From: Candidatus Staskawiczbacteria bacterium
GTDB lineage: Bacteria; Patescibacteriota; Minisyncoccia; Minisyncoccales; Staskawiczbacteraceae
Direction of reading: 5' to 3'
NCBI GenBank assembly: GCA_903850725.1
Contig: CAINMG010000056.1
Coordinates: 1 to 5,304, forward strand
DNA: 5,304 bases
How positions within the stretch are numbered: position 1 is the first letter of the stretch; each line of letters begins with the position of its first letter. A model generated the notes under the pieces. That model saw only the letters and a program-made list of their open reading frames with translations, ran no database searches and was not told the DNA's origin. Of the stretch, positions 1-4,465 are shown piece after piece. The position numbers and the translations under genes were made by a program.

Positions 1-304
<304 letters not shown>

Positions 305-305
305 A

Positions 306-327
306 CTTAATCAATTTCTTGACTAAG
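306..327 (-). other. Hairpin immediately 5' of the 16S gene
   Basis: Read as minus-strand RNA, CTTAGTCAA, loop GAAA, TTGATTAAG forms a 9-bp stem with one G-U pair, capped by a GNRA tetraloop. It ends two bases before the inferred mature 16S 5' end. This suggests a pre-16S processing or folding element. The position and pairing are seen; the role is inferred. Confidence 0.5.
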
Positions 328-425
328 CAAATAGTTTTGACTTTATTCAAGTTGAACCATTTTGCGCGAGGTTTAGAAAGCACCTCGCAAGCTTTATTCG
401 AAACAACTTTAAAAAACTAATTTAC

Positions 426-454
426 CCAGTTTAAACCTTACATTTTTAAACTGG
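426..454 (-). other. Perfect 10-bp hairpin in the rRNA leader
   Basis: CCAGTTTAAA and TTTAAACTGG form a perfect 10-bp stem around a 9-nt loop. On the minus strand it is followed by GTAAATTAGTTTTTT, so the U-run lies several bases beyond the stem. That makes it a poor intrinsic terminator; a leader folding or processing structure is more likely. Confidence 0.5.
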
Positions 455-496
455 CGTCATTATTAAATTATCAATGTTCTTTCAAAAAAATACCCA

Positions 497-522
497 CGAA
501 AATATTTGTAAAAATACTTTCG
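497..522 (-). other. 11-bp hairpin in the rRNA leader
   Basis: Minus-strand CGAAAGTATTT, loop TTAC, AAATATTTTCG pairs over 11 positions with one G-U pair. The same position is an A-C mismatch in plus-strand RNA. This favours a structure formed in the minus-strand rRNA precursor. Confidence 0.5.
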
Positions 523-548
523 CGGATATTTTTGTAAATACCTGACCA

Positions 549-600
549 CAGCACATAATTTTTCTGCTGAAAAATTTATGCTGGGCTGAGCTAAAGCTCA
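549..600 (-). other. Two adjacent hairpins at the start of the rRNA leader
   Basis: The first hairpin encountered on the minus strand is TGAGC-TTTA-GCTCA (600-587). The second is a long imperfect stem (583-549) with outer arms CAGCA/TGCTG and inner arms GAAAAA/TTTTTC around a short loop. They lie about 60-110 nt after the proposed transcription start. No U-tract follows, so they are probably not terminators. Confidence 0.4.
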
Positions 601-663
601 GGTTTTAAAAAATATTGTTTGTTGCAACTTTATTGTTTAATTATAATCAACTATATAATATAC

Positions 664-691
664 ATTCTACTCGAAAATAAACCAATGTCAA
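664..691 (-). promoter_or_regulatory. Probable rRNA operon promoter (sigma-70 type)
   Basis: The minus strand has a perfect -35 box TTGACA (691-686), a 16-bp spacer and a -10 box TAGAAT (669-664), one base from TATAAT. Transcription would start near 657, about 350 nt before the 16S gene. The first base of the -35 box coincides with the end of the 13-bp inverted repeat that begins at 691. The same architecture (TTGACA, 16 bp, TA-A-T) recurs before two other genes in this window. Confidence 0.7.
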
Positions 692-755
692 GTCTTCACC
701 ATGCAAATCAGTATTTTTTCAAGATTAAGTCATTCACTTTTTCATGGTGAAGACT
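691..755. repeat. Perfect 13-bp inverted repeat abutting the rRNA promoter
   Basis: AGTCTTCACCATG (691-703) and CATGGTGAAGACT (743-755) are exact reverse complements, separated by 39 AT-rich bases. The inner arm touches the -35 box of the rRNA promoter, and the other arm lies about 38 bp before the end of the membrane-protein gene. It could be a paired operator, an end-of-operon hairpin for the upstream genes, or the ends of a tiny mobile remnant. The long loop and lack of a U-run argue against a standard terminator. Confidence 0.6.
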
Positions 756-793
756 CAATACCCTACTAACGTATAATAAATATATCAAAATAA

Positions 794-1441
794 TTAAGCC
801 AAGTCAATAGCTATTTTTTCTAAATGCAAAGCAGGCTCAATTACAAGCTTTATGCCATTTTCCTTTAACCTATTTATTATTTTTTTTATTCCATCTTTTG
901 AAAATGGTTTAGTTGGAATAATTATTCCTCTTTGAGATTTGTTCTTAAACCTAATATAAATAAGTGGAAAAGACAAAAACTTGCCCATTGAAATTGGTGG
1001 AGTAAAAATACCACCTTTGATTGTAGCAGGTAGATACATATTACGGTACTCACTTATAATATTATCTAAATTTACGTCCACAAGTTCATTAGAATGTTCT
1101 TCAAAATACTTTAATTTGGCGATAACAATTACATCAATATCTTTTAAATTAATTTTAGATTCTAAAACTTTTGGCATAAATAAATAGTCCTTTTGAGGCA
1201 AAATAACCTTAGTAGACAATACACCATTACTTATTTCAATTTTTTGACCAGATAAAAACCTATAAAAATAAACCTCTATCCATATAATAATTATCGATAA
1301 TAAAATGGGTGCCATGCTAATTCCTTTTTCTAATAATTCTTCAACACAAAGATAAATAATGTATGCAAAAAACACCATTAAAACAGAAAAAAAATACAGT
1401 GCAAATCCAGAAACCCTAATTATAAATTTATTTTCTGGCAT
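794..1441 (-). CDS. Two-TM membrane protein with PH-like C-terminal part
   Basis: This 215 aa protein is not a family I can name. Two hydrophobic segments, at about residues 11-33 and 43-62, are joined by a short acidic stretch (EELLEKG). The remaining 150 residues look soluble. They begin KIEISNGVLSTKVI (67-80) and end with a helix FSKDGIKKIINRLKENGIKL (180-199). A TM hairpin followed by beta-rich sequence and a closing amphipathic helix is typical of bacterial PH-like (YcxB/bPH-type) membrane proteins, so I suggest that fold without assigning a function. The likely topology places the domain in the cytoplasm. The ATG start lies 11 bp after the toxin gene stop, with no promoter visible between, so it is probably the third gene of the toxin-antitoxin operon. 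There is no Shine-Dalgarno sequence (CTAAATTTTAATTTTATG). The stop is TAA. Confidence 0.8.
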   Translation of the reverse strand: MPENKFIIRVSGFALYFFSVLMVFFAYIIYLCVEELLEKGISMAPILLSIIIIWIEVYFYRFLSGQKIEISNGVLSTKVILPQKDYLFMPKVLESKINLKDIDVIVIAKLKYFEEHSNELVDVNLDNIISEYRNMYLPATIKGGIFTPPISMGKFLSFPLIYIRFKNKSQRGIIIPTKPFSKDGIKKIINRLKENGIKLVIEPALHLEKIAIDLA

Positions 1442-1452
1442 AAAATTAAAAT

Positions 1453-1713
1453 TTAGTTATACAAATTGTTGTGATTGCCAATTTTTAAAAACAATGCCCT
1501 ATTTTCACCAACTTGTTCATAGATTGCCCTAATGTCTCCGGTTATGTTTATGCTCCTTACATTTTTTAGCACGCCAGATAATTCATGGTTATTTAACATT
1601 GGGTCAAAAGGATCGTCTTTAAACAAATCCAATCTTTCATAAAAATGCTCCTGAACTTTTTTAGGGAGCTTACTAAACTGCTTTATAAATTTTTTACGAA
1701 AACCAGCATCCAT
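1453..1713 (-). CDS. RelE/ParE-superfamily toxin, YafQ-like (probable mRNA interferase)
   Basis: This 86 aa protein has the size and layout of RelE-fold toxins that cleave mRNA on the ribosome. Helical residues 5-32 (FRKKFIKQFSKLPKKVQEHF) are followed by NNHELSGVLKNVRSINI (41-57), GDIRAIYE (59-66) and LFLKIGNHNNLY (74-85). This matches the YafQ pattern of DHPLxG, an Arg/His strand, xxLIY and GTHxxLF. His43, His81 and Tyr85 align with the YafQ His50, His87 and Phe91 positions. The active-site equivalents therefore look intact, which suggests a working toxin. The start ATG is one base after the TAA of the antitoxin gene, as expected for a co-translated toxin-antitoxin pair, and no Shine-Dalgarno is seen. 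The exact subfamily (YafQ, YoeB-like or other RelE) is uncertain; the RelE fold is well supported. Confidence 0.88.
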   Translation of the reverse strand: MDAGFRKKFIKQFSKLPKKVQEHFYERLDLFKDDPFDPMLNNHELSGVLKNVRSINITGDIRAIYEQVGENRALFLKIGNHNNLYN

Positions 1714-1714
1714 A

Positions 1715-1993
1715 TTATTTTGATGAAAGAATTTTTCTAGCCTTTTCTACGGACTTTACAAATTTAATTTTTTCACATTTACCCGAATGATACTCTTTAC
1801 TCATTTTTAATAACTCTTTTTCAACTGCTGGCTTTAATCTTGGTTCAAGCTTAACTGAAAATTCGCGGGTGCGAATAAACTCGCGCAATTGTGCATTTAT
1901 AATTGTAGAAAGAGGAACGCCCATTTCCATGGCAATTTGCTTGGCTTTTTCCTTTTCTTCGCTATCTACTTTTACGTTTAATATAGTTTTCAT
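1715..1993 (-). CDS. RelB/DinJ-type antitoxin (ribbon-helix-helix)
   Basis: This 92 aa protein is the antitoxin partner of the RelE-type toxin that follows it one base later. Residues 2-10 (KTILNVKVD) form the beta strand, and 11-43 the two helices, of a ribbon-helix-helix DNA-binding domain. The segment EMGVPLSTIINAQLREFI (23-40) is typical of RelB/DinJ proteins. The C-terminal part (53-92) is the charged toxin-binding tail, corresponding to the family pattern of acidic-aromatic-x-x-Gly-Lys, then Phe, then a closing helix: KEYHSGKC, F78, SVEKARKIL. This tail is 29/40 identical to the C-terminus of the zinc-ribbon protein at 3288-3572. The gene has its own promoter (2029-2056) with a palindrome at 2001-2018, the expected site for autorepression by the dimer. 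No Shine-Dalgarno precedes the ATG. Confidence 0.88.
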   Translation of the reverse strand: MKTILNVKVDSEEKEKAKQIAMEMGVPLSTIINAQLREFIRTREFSVKLEPRLKPAVEKELLKMSKEYHSGKCEKIKFVKSVEKARKILSSK

Positions 1994-2000
1994 AATGTAT

Positions 2001-2018
2001 CTGTTGTATATACAATAG
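2001..2018. promoter_or_regulatory. Palindromic operator of the toxin-antitoxin operon
   Basis: TTGTATATACAA (2004-2015) is a perfect 12-bp palindrome inside an 18-bp palindrome with one mismatched pair (CTGTTGTAT/ATACAATAG). It lies between the proposed transcription start (about 2022) and the antitoxin ATG (1993). Ribbon-helix-helix antitoxins bind such short palindromes over their own promoter, so autoregulation is likely. The palindrome is seen; the binding is inferred. Confidence 0.6.
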
Positions 2019-2028
2019 TTATATATTC

Positions 2029-2056
2029 ATTTTACTCCAAAATAGGCATCTGTCAA
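2029..2056 (-). promoter_or_regulatory. Promoter of the RelB/RelE-type operon
   Basis: The minus strand reads TTGACA (2056-2051), a 16-bp spacer and TAAAAT (2034-2029), which predicts a start near 2022. It begins 10 bp after the stop of the acetyltransferase gene, so the toxin-antitoxin genes need not depend on read-through. The start falls just before the palindrome at 2001-2018. Confidence 0.65.
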
Positions 2057-2065
2057 TAGTTAGTA

Positions 2066-2617
2066 TTATTCCAACATCTTGGCCATCTCTATGCGTTCTT
2101 CTACTTCTCCATAATGATCTCTTGGAGGTATTTTTGTTTCCGTTTTTACAAAACCATGTCGCTCATATAAATTTATCGCTGACGTATTAGGCACAGAGGT
2201 ATTTAAAATAATTCTTTTAATTTTATATTTATTTTTTGCTTCTTGGATTATCCTTTCTAAAAGCTCGTCAGAAACCCCTGTTCCTCTCGCACTTTTTGAT
2301 AACAAAAATGACCCCAAAACTCCAGTATCACTAGATTCCTTTTCTGGCCCAGCCAATACACCCCATCCCACAACCTTTCCATTAATTTCAGCTGCTAAAA
2401 AAATGAATCTATCATTACCAAAATCTTTTTCCATTCTTGATAGGTTCTCTTCTTTTGTAATTTCCTCTCGTCTTTTAATATAAGCCCTCCCACGCACCGC
2501 TTCATTTATAATTTCCACCATATCATCAGAGTCTTCTATTCTTATTTCTCTGAATTTTACTTTTTCCAATTCCCTGTTTTCATCACTAGGAAAAAATTCA
2601 CATTTTGGTTCTGGCAT
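2066..2617 (-). CDS. GNAT-family N-acetyltransferase
   Basis: This 183 aa protein has the standard GNAT layout and size. Strand 1 and the first helix are VKFREIRIEDSDDMVEIINEA (20-40). Strands FIFLAAEINGKVVGWGVLAG (71-90) follow, then motif A with the acetyl-CoA pyrophosphate loop, LLSKSARGTGVSDELLERII (105-124, loop R111-G-T-G114). Motif B is NTSAINLYERHGF (144-156), with the typical Asn, Tyr151 and the Gly-Phe turn. The C-terminal strand ends EERIEMAKMLE. It should transfer acetyl from acetyl-CoA to an amine; the substrate cannot be told. The first 20 residues are extra and charged. It lies upstream of the toxin-antitoxin promoter and downstream of the HicBA genes, separated from both by intergenic DNA. 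It does not look like a TacT-type toxin, which would be paired with its own short RHH partner directly upstream. Confidence 0.9.
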   Translation of the reverse strand: MPEPKCEFFPSDENRELEKVKFREIRIEDSDDMVEIINEAVRGRAYIKRREEITKEENLSRMEKDFGNDRFIFLAAEINGKVVGWGVLAGPEKESSDTGVLGSFLLSKSARGTGVSDELLERIIQEAKNKYKIKRIILNTSVPNTSAINLYERHGFVKTETKIPPRDHYGEVEERIEMAKMLE

Positions 2618-2671
2618 AATTTATAAAATTGAAATAATTAAAACAAACAACTACCAACAACTTATAACGGA

Positions 2672-2763
2672 CTATTCCACGAAAATGTAGAATAGCTTTT
2701 CATAATTTTGATTTTTAGATTTTTATCTTCGGTTATTCCAATGTTCTCAAGAACATAAGAATA
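2672..2763. repeat. Two related palindromes between the HicA-type and GNAT genes
   Basis: The palindrome at 2672-2695 has arms CTATTC/GAATAG. The one at 2734-2763 has arms TATTCCAATGTTCT/AGAACATAAGAATA, with 12 of 14 positions pairing around a very short loop. Both contain TATTCCA on the left and AGAATAGC on the right, so they look like diverged copies of one element. An 8-bp tandem repeat (GATTTTTA, twice, 2710-2725) lies between them. Neither palindrome is followed by a T-run on either strand. They might still weakly end the HicBA transcript or be REP-like remnants. Confidence 0.45.
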
Positions 2764-2776
2764 GCAAACTTTTAAC

Positions 2777-2988
2777 TTAACTAAAATCTTTTTCCGATAA
2801 TCCTGATTGCCTTAAAATTGACCTAAATGTGCCAAAAGAATCTCCTTTCTATTTGCCGGAACAATAACAGTAAGTGTTGGCTTCCCTATTTTACGAAATT
2901 TTGTGTGACTACCTCTTTGAGAAATATAGACAAACCCCTTATTCTGAATTATTTTTATAATATAAGCTGACGAATATAGTTTAGGCAT
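2777..2988 (-). pseudogene. hicA: HicA-family mRNA interferase toxin, frameshifted near the 3' end
   Basis: HicA toxins are roughly 60-80 aa double-stranded-RNA-binding-fold ribonucleases. The family pattern is clear: MPKL at the start, an amphipathic helix (SSAYIIKIIQNKGF), then QRGSHTKFRK with catalytic His28, a strand TLTVIVP (residues 38-44), then NRKEI. In this frame the protein ends abnormally (LLAHLGQF, TAA at 2812-2814). The -1 frame from about 2833 continues exactly as the family does: GTFRSILRQSGLSEKDFS, TAA at 2777-2779. One missing base in CTTTTGG (about 2833-2838) explains the break; restored, the protein is about 70 aa. The true start is the ATG at 2988, overlapping the hicB stop by 8 bp (ATGCCTAA). 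A start at 3024 would add 12 hydrophobic residues foreign to the family. The cause could be an assembly error, an inactivating mutation or recoding. Confidence 0.85.
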
Positions 2989-3199
2989 AACAAAAAGAAG
3001 AATTAACCAATTCTGGTTTTTCAATTTTAGAAACTTTTATGGACTTTGTGTCTTCAAGATATAACTCCAATGCTTCTTGTAGATTATCTAATGCCTCTTT
3101 TTTTGTTTTGCCAAAACTAGAAATATCTATATTCAAACACTGAACTACATAATATTTGCCTTCTTTCCAAACAACATTTTCAAATTTAATTTTACGCAT
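2981..3199 (-). CDS. hicB: HicB-family antitoxin
   Basis: This 72 aa protein matches the short HicB antitoxin domain, a partial RNase H-like fold that blocks HicA. A first strand pair KIKFENVVWKEGKYYVVQC (3-21) is followed by LNIDISSFGKTKKEALDNLQEALELYLED (22-50). This corresponds to the family signature of strand, turn with Gly-x-Thr, then helix EAxxNLxEAxxLYLE. The C-terminal 22 residues are short and there is no HTH or RHH DNA-binding extension. Many HicB proteins have one, so autoregulation may be weak or absent. Antitoxin precedes toxin and the reading frames overlap by 8 bp, implying translational coupling. A TTGACA-type promoter lies upstream at 3239-3265. No Shine-Dalgarno sequence is visible before ATG (CAATTAAAAAATATG). 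Confidence 0.88.
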   Translation of the reverse strand: MRKIKFENVVWKEGKYYVVQCLNIDISSFGKTKKEALDNLQEALELYLEDTKSIKVSKIEKPELVNSSFCYA

Positions 3200-3238
3200 A
3201 TTTTTTAATTGAATTATTTATTTTATGTCTATATTGTT

Positions 3239-3265
3239 TACATACTAATATTACCAAATTGTCAA
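3239..3265 (-). promoter_or_regulatory. Possible promoter of hicBA
   Basis: The minus strand has a perfect TTGACA (3265-3260) and, after 15 bp, a weak -10 candidate TATGTA (3244-3239), leading to a leader of about 33 nt. The -35 box is strong but the -10 box and spacer are poor. The genes could also be read from the zinc-ribbon gene promoter. Confidence 0.35.
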
Positions 3266-3287
3266 AATAAAAATTTACTATTTATCA

Positions 3288-3572
3288 CTATTTTTTCGAT
3301 AAAATTTTTCTAGCCTCTTTTACTGATCTTGCGAATTCAATTTTTCCGCATTTTCCAGAATGATATTCTTTGCTTAATCTTATTAACTCTTTTTCAACTT
3401 TTGGCTTCAAAATTCCGATCTTTTCAATAAATTTATTCTTTTTCAAAAATTTCAAAATTGGCAAAGCGCATTCTTCACAAAATTCAGCTTTTTCATAATT
3501 ACGAAAATTAACACTAACTGAGTCCCTGCGCTCAATATCTTTTTTGCATATATCACACTTTAGAACAAACAT
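3288..3572 (-). CDS. Zinc-ribbon protein with a RelB-type antitoxin tail (chimera)
   Basis: This 94 aa protein has two clear parts. Residues 1-40 hold CDIC (6-9) and CEEC (32-35), a four-cysteine zinc ribbon with a 22-residue linker. Residues 55-94 (from LKPKVEKELI to ARKILSKK) match residues 53-92 of the RelB-type antitoxin at 1715-1993 at 29 of 40 positions by my count. The corresponding 120 bp of DNA match at about 94 positions, so the two tails share recent ancestry. In RelB proteins this region wraps the toxin. The likely role is therefore toxin binding, with the zinc ribbon replacing the ribbon-helix-helix domain. No toxin gene follows directly; hicB begins 88 bp later. A consensus promoter lies at 3600-3627. 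The stop is TAG, the only non-TAA stop among the genes here. The function is inferred, not known. Confidence 0.85.
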   Translation of the reverse strand: MFVLKCDICKKDIERRDSVSVNFRNYEKAEFCEECALPILKFLKKNKFIEKIGILKPKVEKELIRLSKEYHSGKCGKIEFARSVKEARKILSKK

Positions 3573-3599
3573 ATTTTTAAAACTTAATTCTATGCTTCT

Positions 3600-3627
3600 A
3601 TTATACTCCGACGAAAACGAGTGTCAA
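3600..3627 (-). promoter_or_regulatory. Consensus sigma-70 promoter of the zinc-ribbon gene
   Basis: The minus strand reads TTGACA (3627-3622), 16 bp, TATAAT (3605-3600): both hexamers are perfect. The -35 box directly follows the TAA stop of the hydrogenase-like gene (3628-3630). The predicted start near 3593 gives a leader of about 20 nt. This is the best promoter in the window. Confidence 0.75.
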
Positions 3628-4461
3628 TTACTGCTTCTTTTCATAAAAATCTATTACTCTTTTTCGGCGCTCGTCTAGTGAAGCTTTGCTATTCATACCA
3701 GGGCCATTGATACATCCCCCATCACAATTTAATATATCTAAAAGTTTTAAATCTTTATTATTTAAAAATTCACTTAAAGCTTTGTTGGCATTATTGGGAC
3801 CAGAAATCACATCATATTCTACGTCTGTTAATTTTTTAGTAATTCCCGAAGACTGGGCTAGTCCACCCGAAATTGGATAAAGCCTAGTGTGTCCCCCAAT
3901 AATATCAAACTCATACTTTTTCGATGTCATTGCGAGGAGCTTGCGACGAAGCAATCTCGAAGGCTTAATTTCTTTAATATCAAAAACTTGTTGCAAATCA
4001 CGAAATGTAATAGCTAAAATATCAAGCTCTTTTCTATCTTCATTGGCTTCAAATTTCTTCATCAAACACGGGCCAATAAATACCTTTTTAAGACCAGGCC
4101 ATTCTTTGTCAACAATCTTAGCAGTAGCAGACATTGGCGAATCAATTGGTGCTAAATATTCCAACAATTGCGGATATTTATTCCTTATAAGCCTGACAAT
4201 GGTTGGGCAAGGATTGGTAATATATTTTCTGTCTGGGTGTAATTTTGTTAAAGCTAAAAGTTGTGCATTAGTTATTTCAGCACCACGAGCAACCTCTACC
4301 ACATATCTAAAACCAAGTTTTTTTAACATTCTTACAATTTCTGGATAATCAAAATCCACAATAAAACTTGGTGCCACCATAGCCACCAATCCCCTCTTAT
4401 TGTTATGAGTTAAATCTAATAACTCACTTGCCTCTTTTGTTAAATTTTGTTCATTTTCCAT
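3628..4461 (-). CDS. [FeFe]-hydrogenase large-subunit C-terminal (H-cluster) domain protein
   Basis: This 277 aa protein is almost entirely an iron-hydrogenase large-subunit C-terminal domain, without ferredoxin-like N-terminal cluster domains. The three signature loops are present in order. L1 is TNPCPTIV (82-89, C85), L2 is GPCLMKKFE (130-138, C132) and L3 is CDGGCINGPG (246-255, C246 and C250). The four cysteines match those holding the [4Fe-4S] part of the H-cluster (C300, C355, C499, C503 of Clostridium CpI). The catalytic proton-transfer Cys (C299 in CpI) is Pro84 and the L2 Met is Gly130, as in sensory or putative group C/D enzymes rather than group A. APIDSPMSATAK (104-115) and YPISGGLA (195-202) also fit that branch. 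H2 sensing or an unknown Fe-S role is more likely than classical catalysis. A 36-bp repeat insertion encodes residues 168-179. It follows the 272 aa gene by 4 bp. Confidence 0.88.
   Translation of the reverse strand: MENEQNLTKEASELLDLTHNNKRGLVAMVAPSFIVDFDYPEIVRMLKKLGFRYVVEVARGAEITNAQLLALTKLHPDRKYITNPCPTIVRLIRNKYPQLLEYLAPIDSPMSATAKIVDKEWPGLKKVFIGPCLMKKFEANEDRKELDILAITFRDLQQVFDIKEIKPSRLLRRKLLAMTSKKYEFDIIGGHTRLYPISGGLAQSSGITKKLTDVEYDVISGPNNANKALSEFLNNKDLKLLDILNCDGGCINGPGMNSKASLDERRKRVIDFYEKKQ
3921..3960. repeat. Dispersed palindromic repeat inserted in-frame in the hydrogenase-like gene
   Basis: Plus-strand 3925-3956 starts TGTCATTGCGAGGAGC and ends GCGACGAAGCAATC. It matches the TGTCATTGCGAGGAGCGAAGCGACGAAGCAATCTC type of dispersed repeat seen in many bacterial genomes (recognised from memory). 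ATTGC (3929-3933) and GCAAT (3951-3955) form the outer stem. TCGA flanks it on both sides (3921-3924, 3957-3960), like a 4-bp target duplication. Element plus one TCGA is 36 bp, exactly 12 codons (Ser168 to Thr179, a basic peptide SRLLRRKLLAMT). Removing it leaves a continuous EIKPSKKYEF. Confidence 0.75.
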
Positions 4462-4465
4462 AATT

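Larger units (their letters stand above)
305..657 (-). other. rRNA operon leader (transcribed spacer, no gene)
   Basis: This is the roughly 350-nt stretch between the probable rRNA transcription start and the 16S 5' end. No coding frame is convincing. It holds a series of hairpins: 587-600 with 549-583, 497-522, 426-454, 366-388 and 306-327. Two of them pair completely only when read as minus-strand RNA, because their mismatches become G-U pairs; this supports minus-strand transcription. The 366-388 hairpin (7-bp stem GCGAGGT/ACCTCGC) has TGCTTTCTAAA overlapping its 3' (in RNA, 5') arm and loop, which loosely resembles a boxA antitermination element, but the match is weak. The left half of the 16S processing stem should also lie here. 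Its partner is outside the window, so it cannot be identified. Confidence 0.65.

Noticed and set aside
426..454. Intrinsic terminator in the rRNA leader
   Set aside because: The stem is AT-rich and the U-run is displaced by several bases; a terminator before 16S would also make little sense.
691..755. Inverted repeat as a MITE or insertion sequence
   Set aside because: The element would be only 65 bp and no direct target duplication flanks it.
2066..2617. GNAT protein as a TacT-type toxin of the adjacent RHH antitoxin
   Set aside because: The RHH gene lies downstream with its own promoter and is one base from a RelE-type toxin; the GNAT has no RHH partner upstream.
2830..2847. prfB-like +1 recoding in hicA (AAGGAG ATT CTT)
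   Set aside because: A +1 shift runs into a stop within four codons; the frame that restores the family sequence is -1, and T-CTT-TTG is a poor -1 slippery site.
2989..3024. Upstream ATG extending HicA by 12 residues
   Set aside because: The family begins at MPKL; the extra residues come from DNA coding for HicB in another frame, and the 2988 ATG gives a normal 8-bp overlap.
3887..4348. Plus-strand open frame of 153 codons, with shorter ones at 3686-3880, 4542-4739 and 981-1187
   Set aside because: These are antisense shadows of genes with clear family motifs or a continuous minus-strand frame; their products have no recognisable features.
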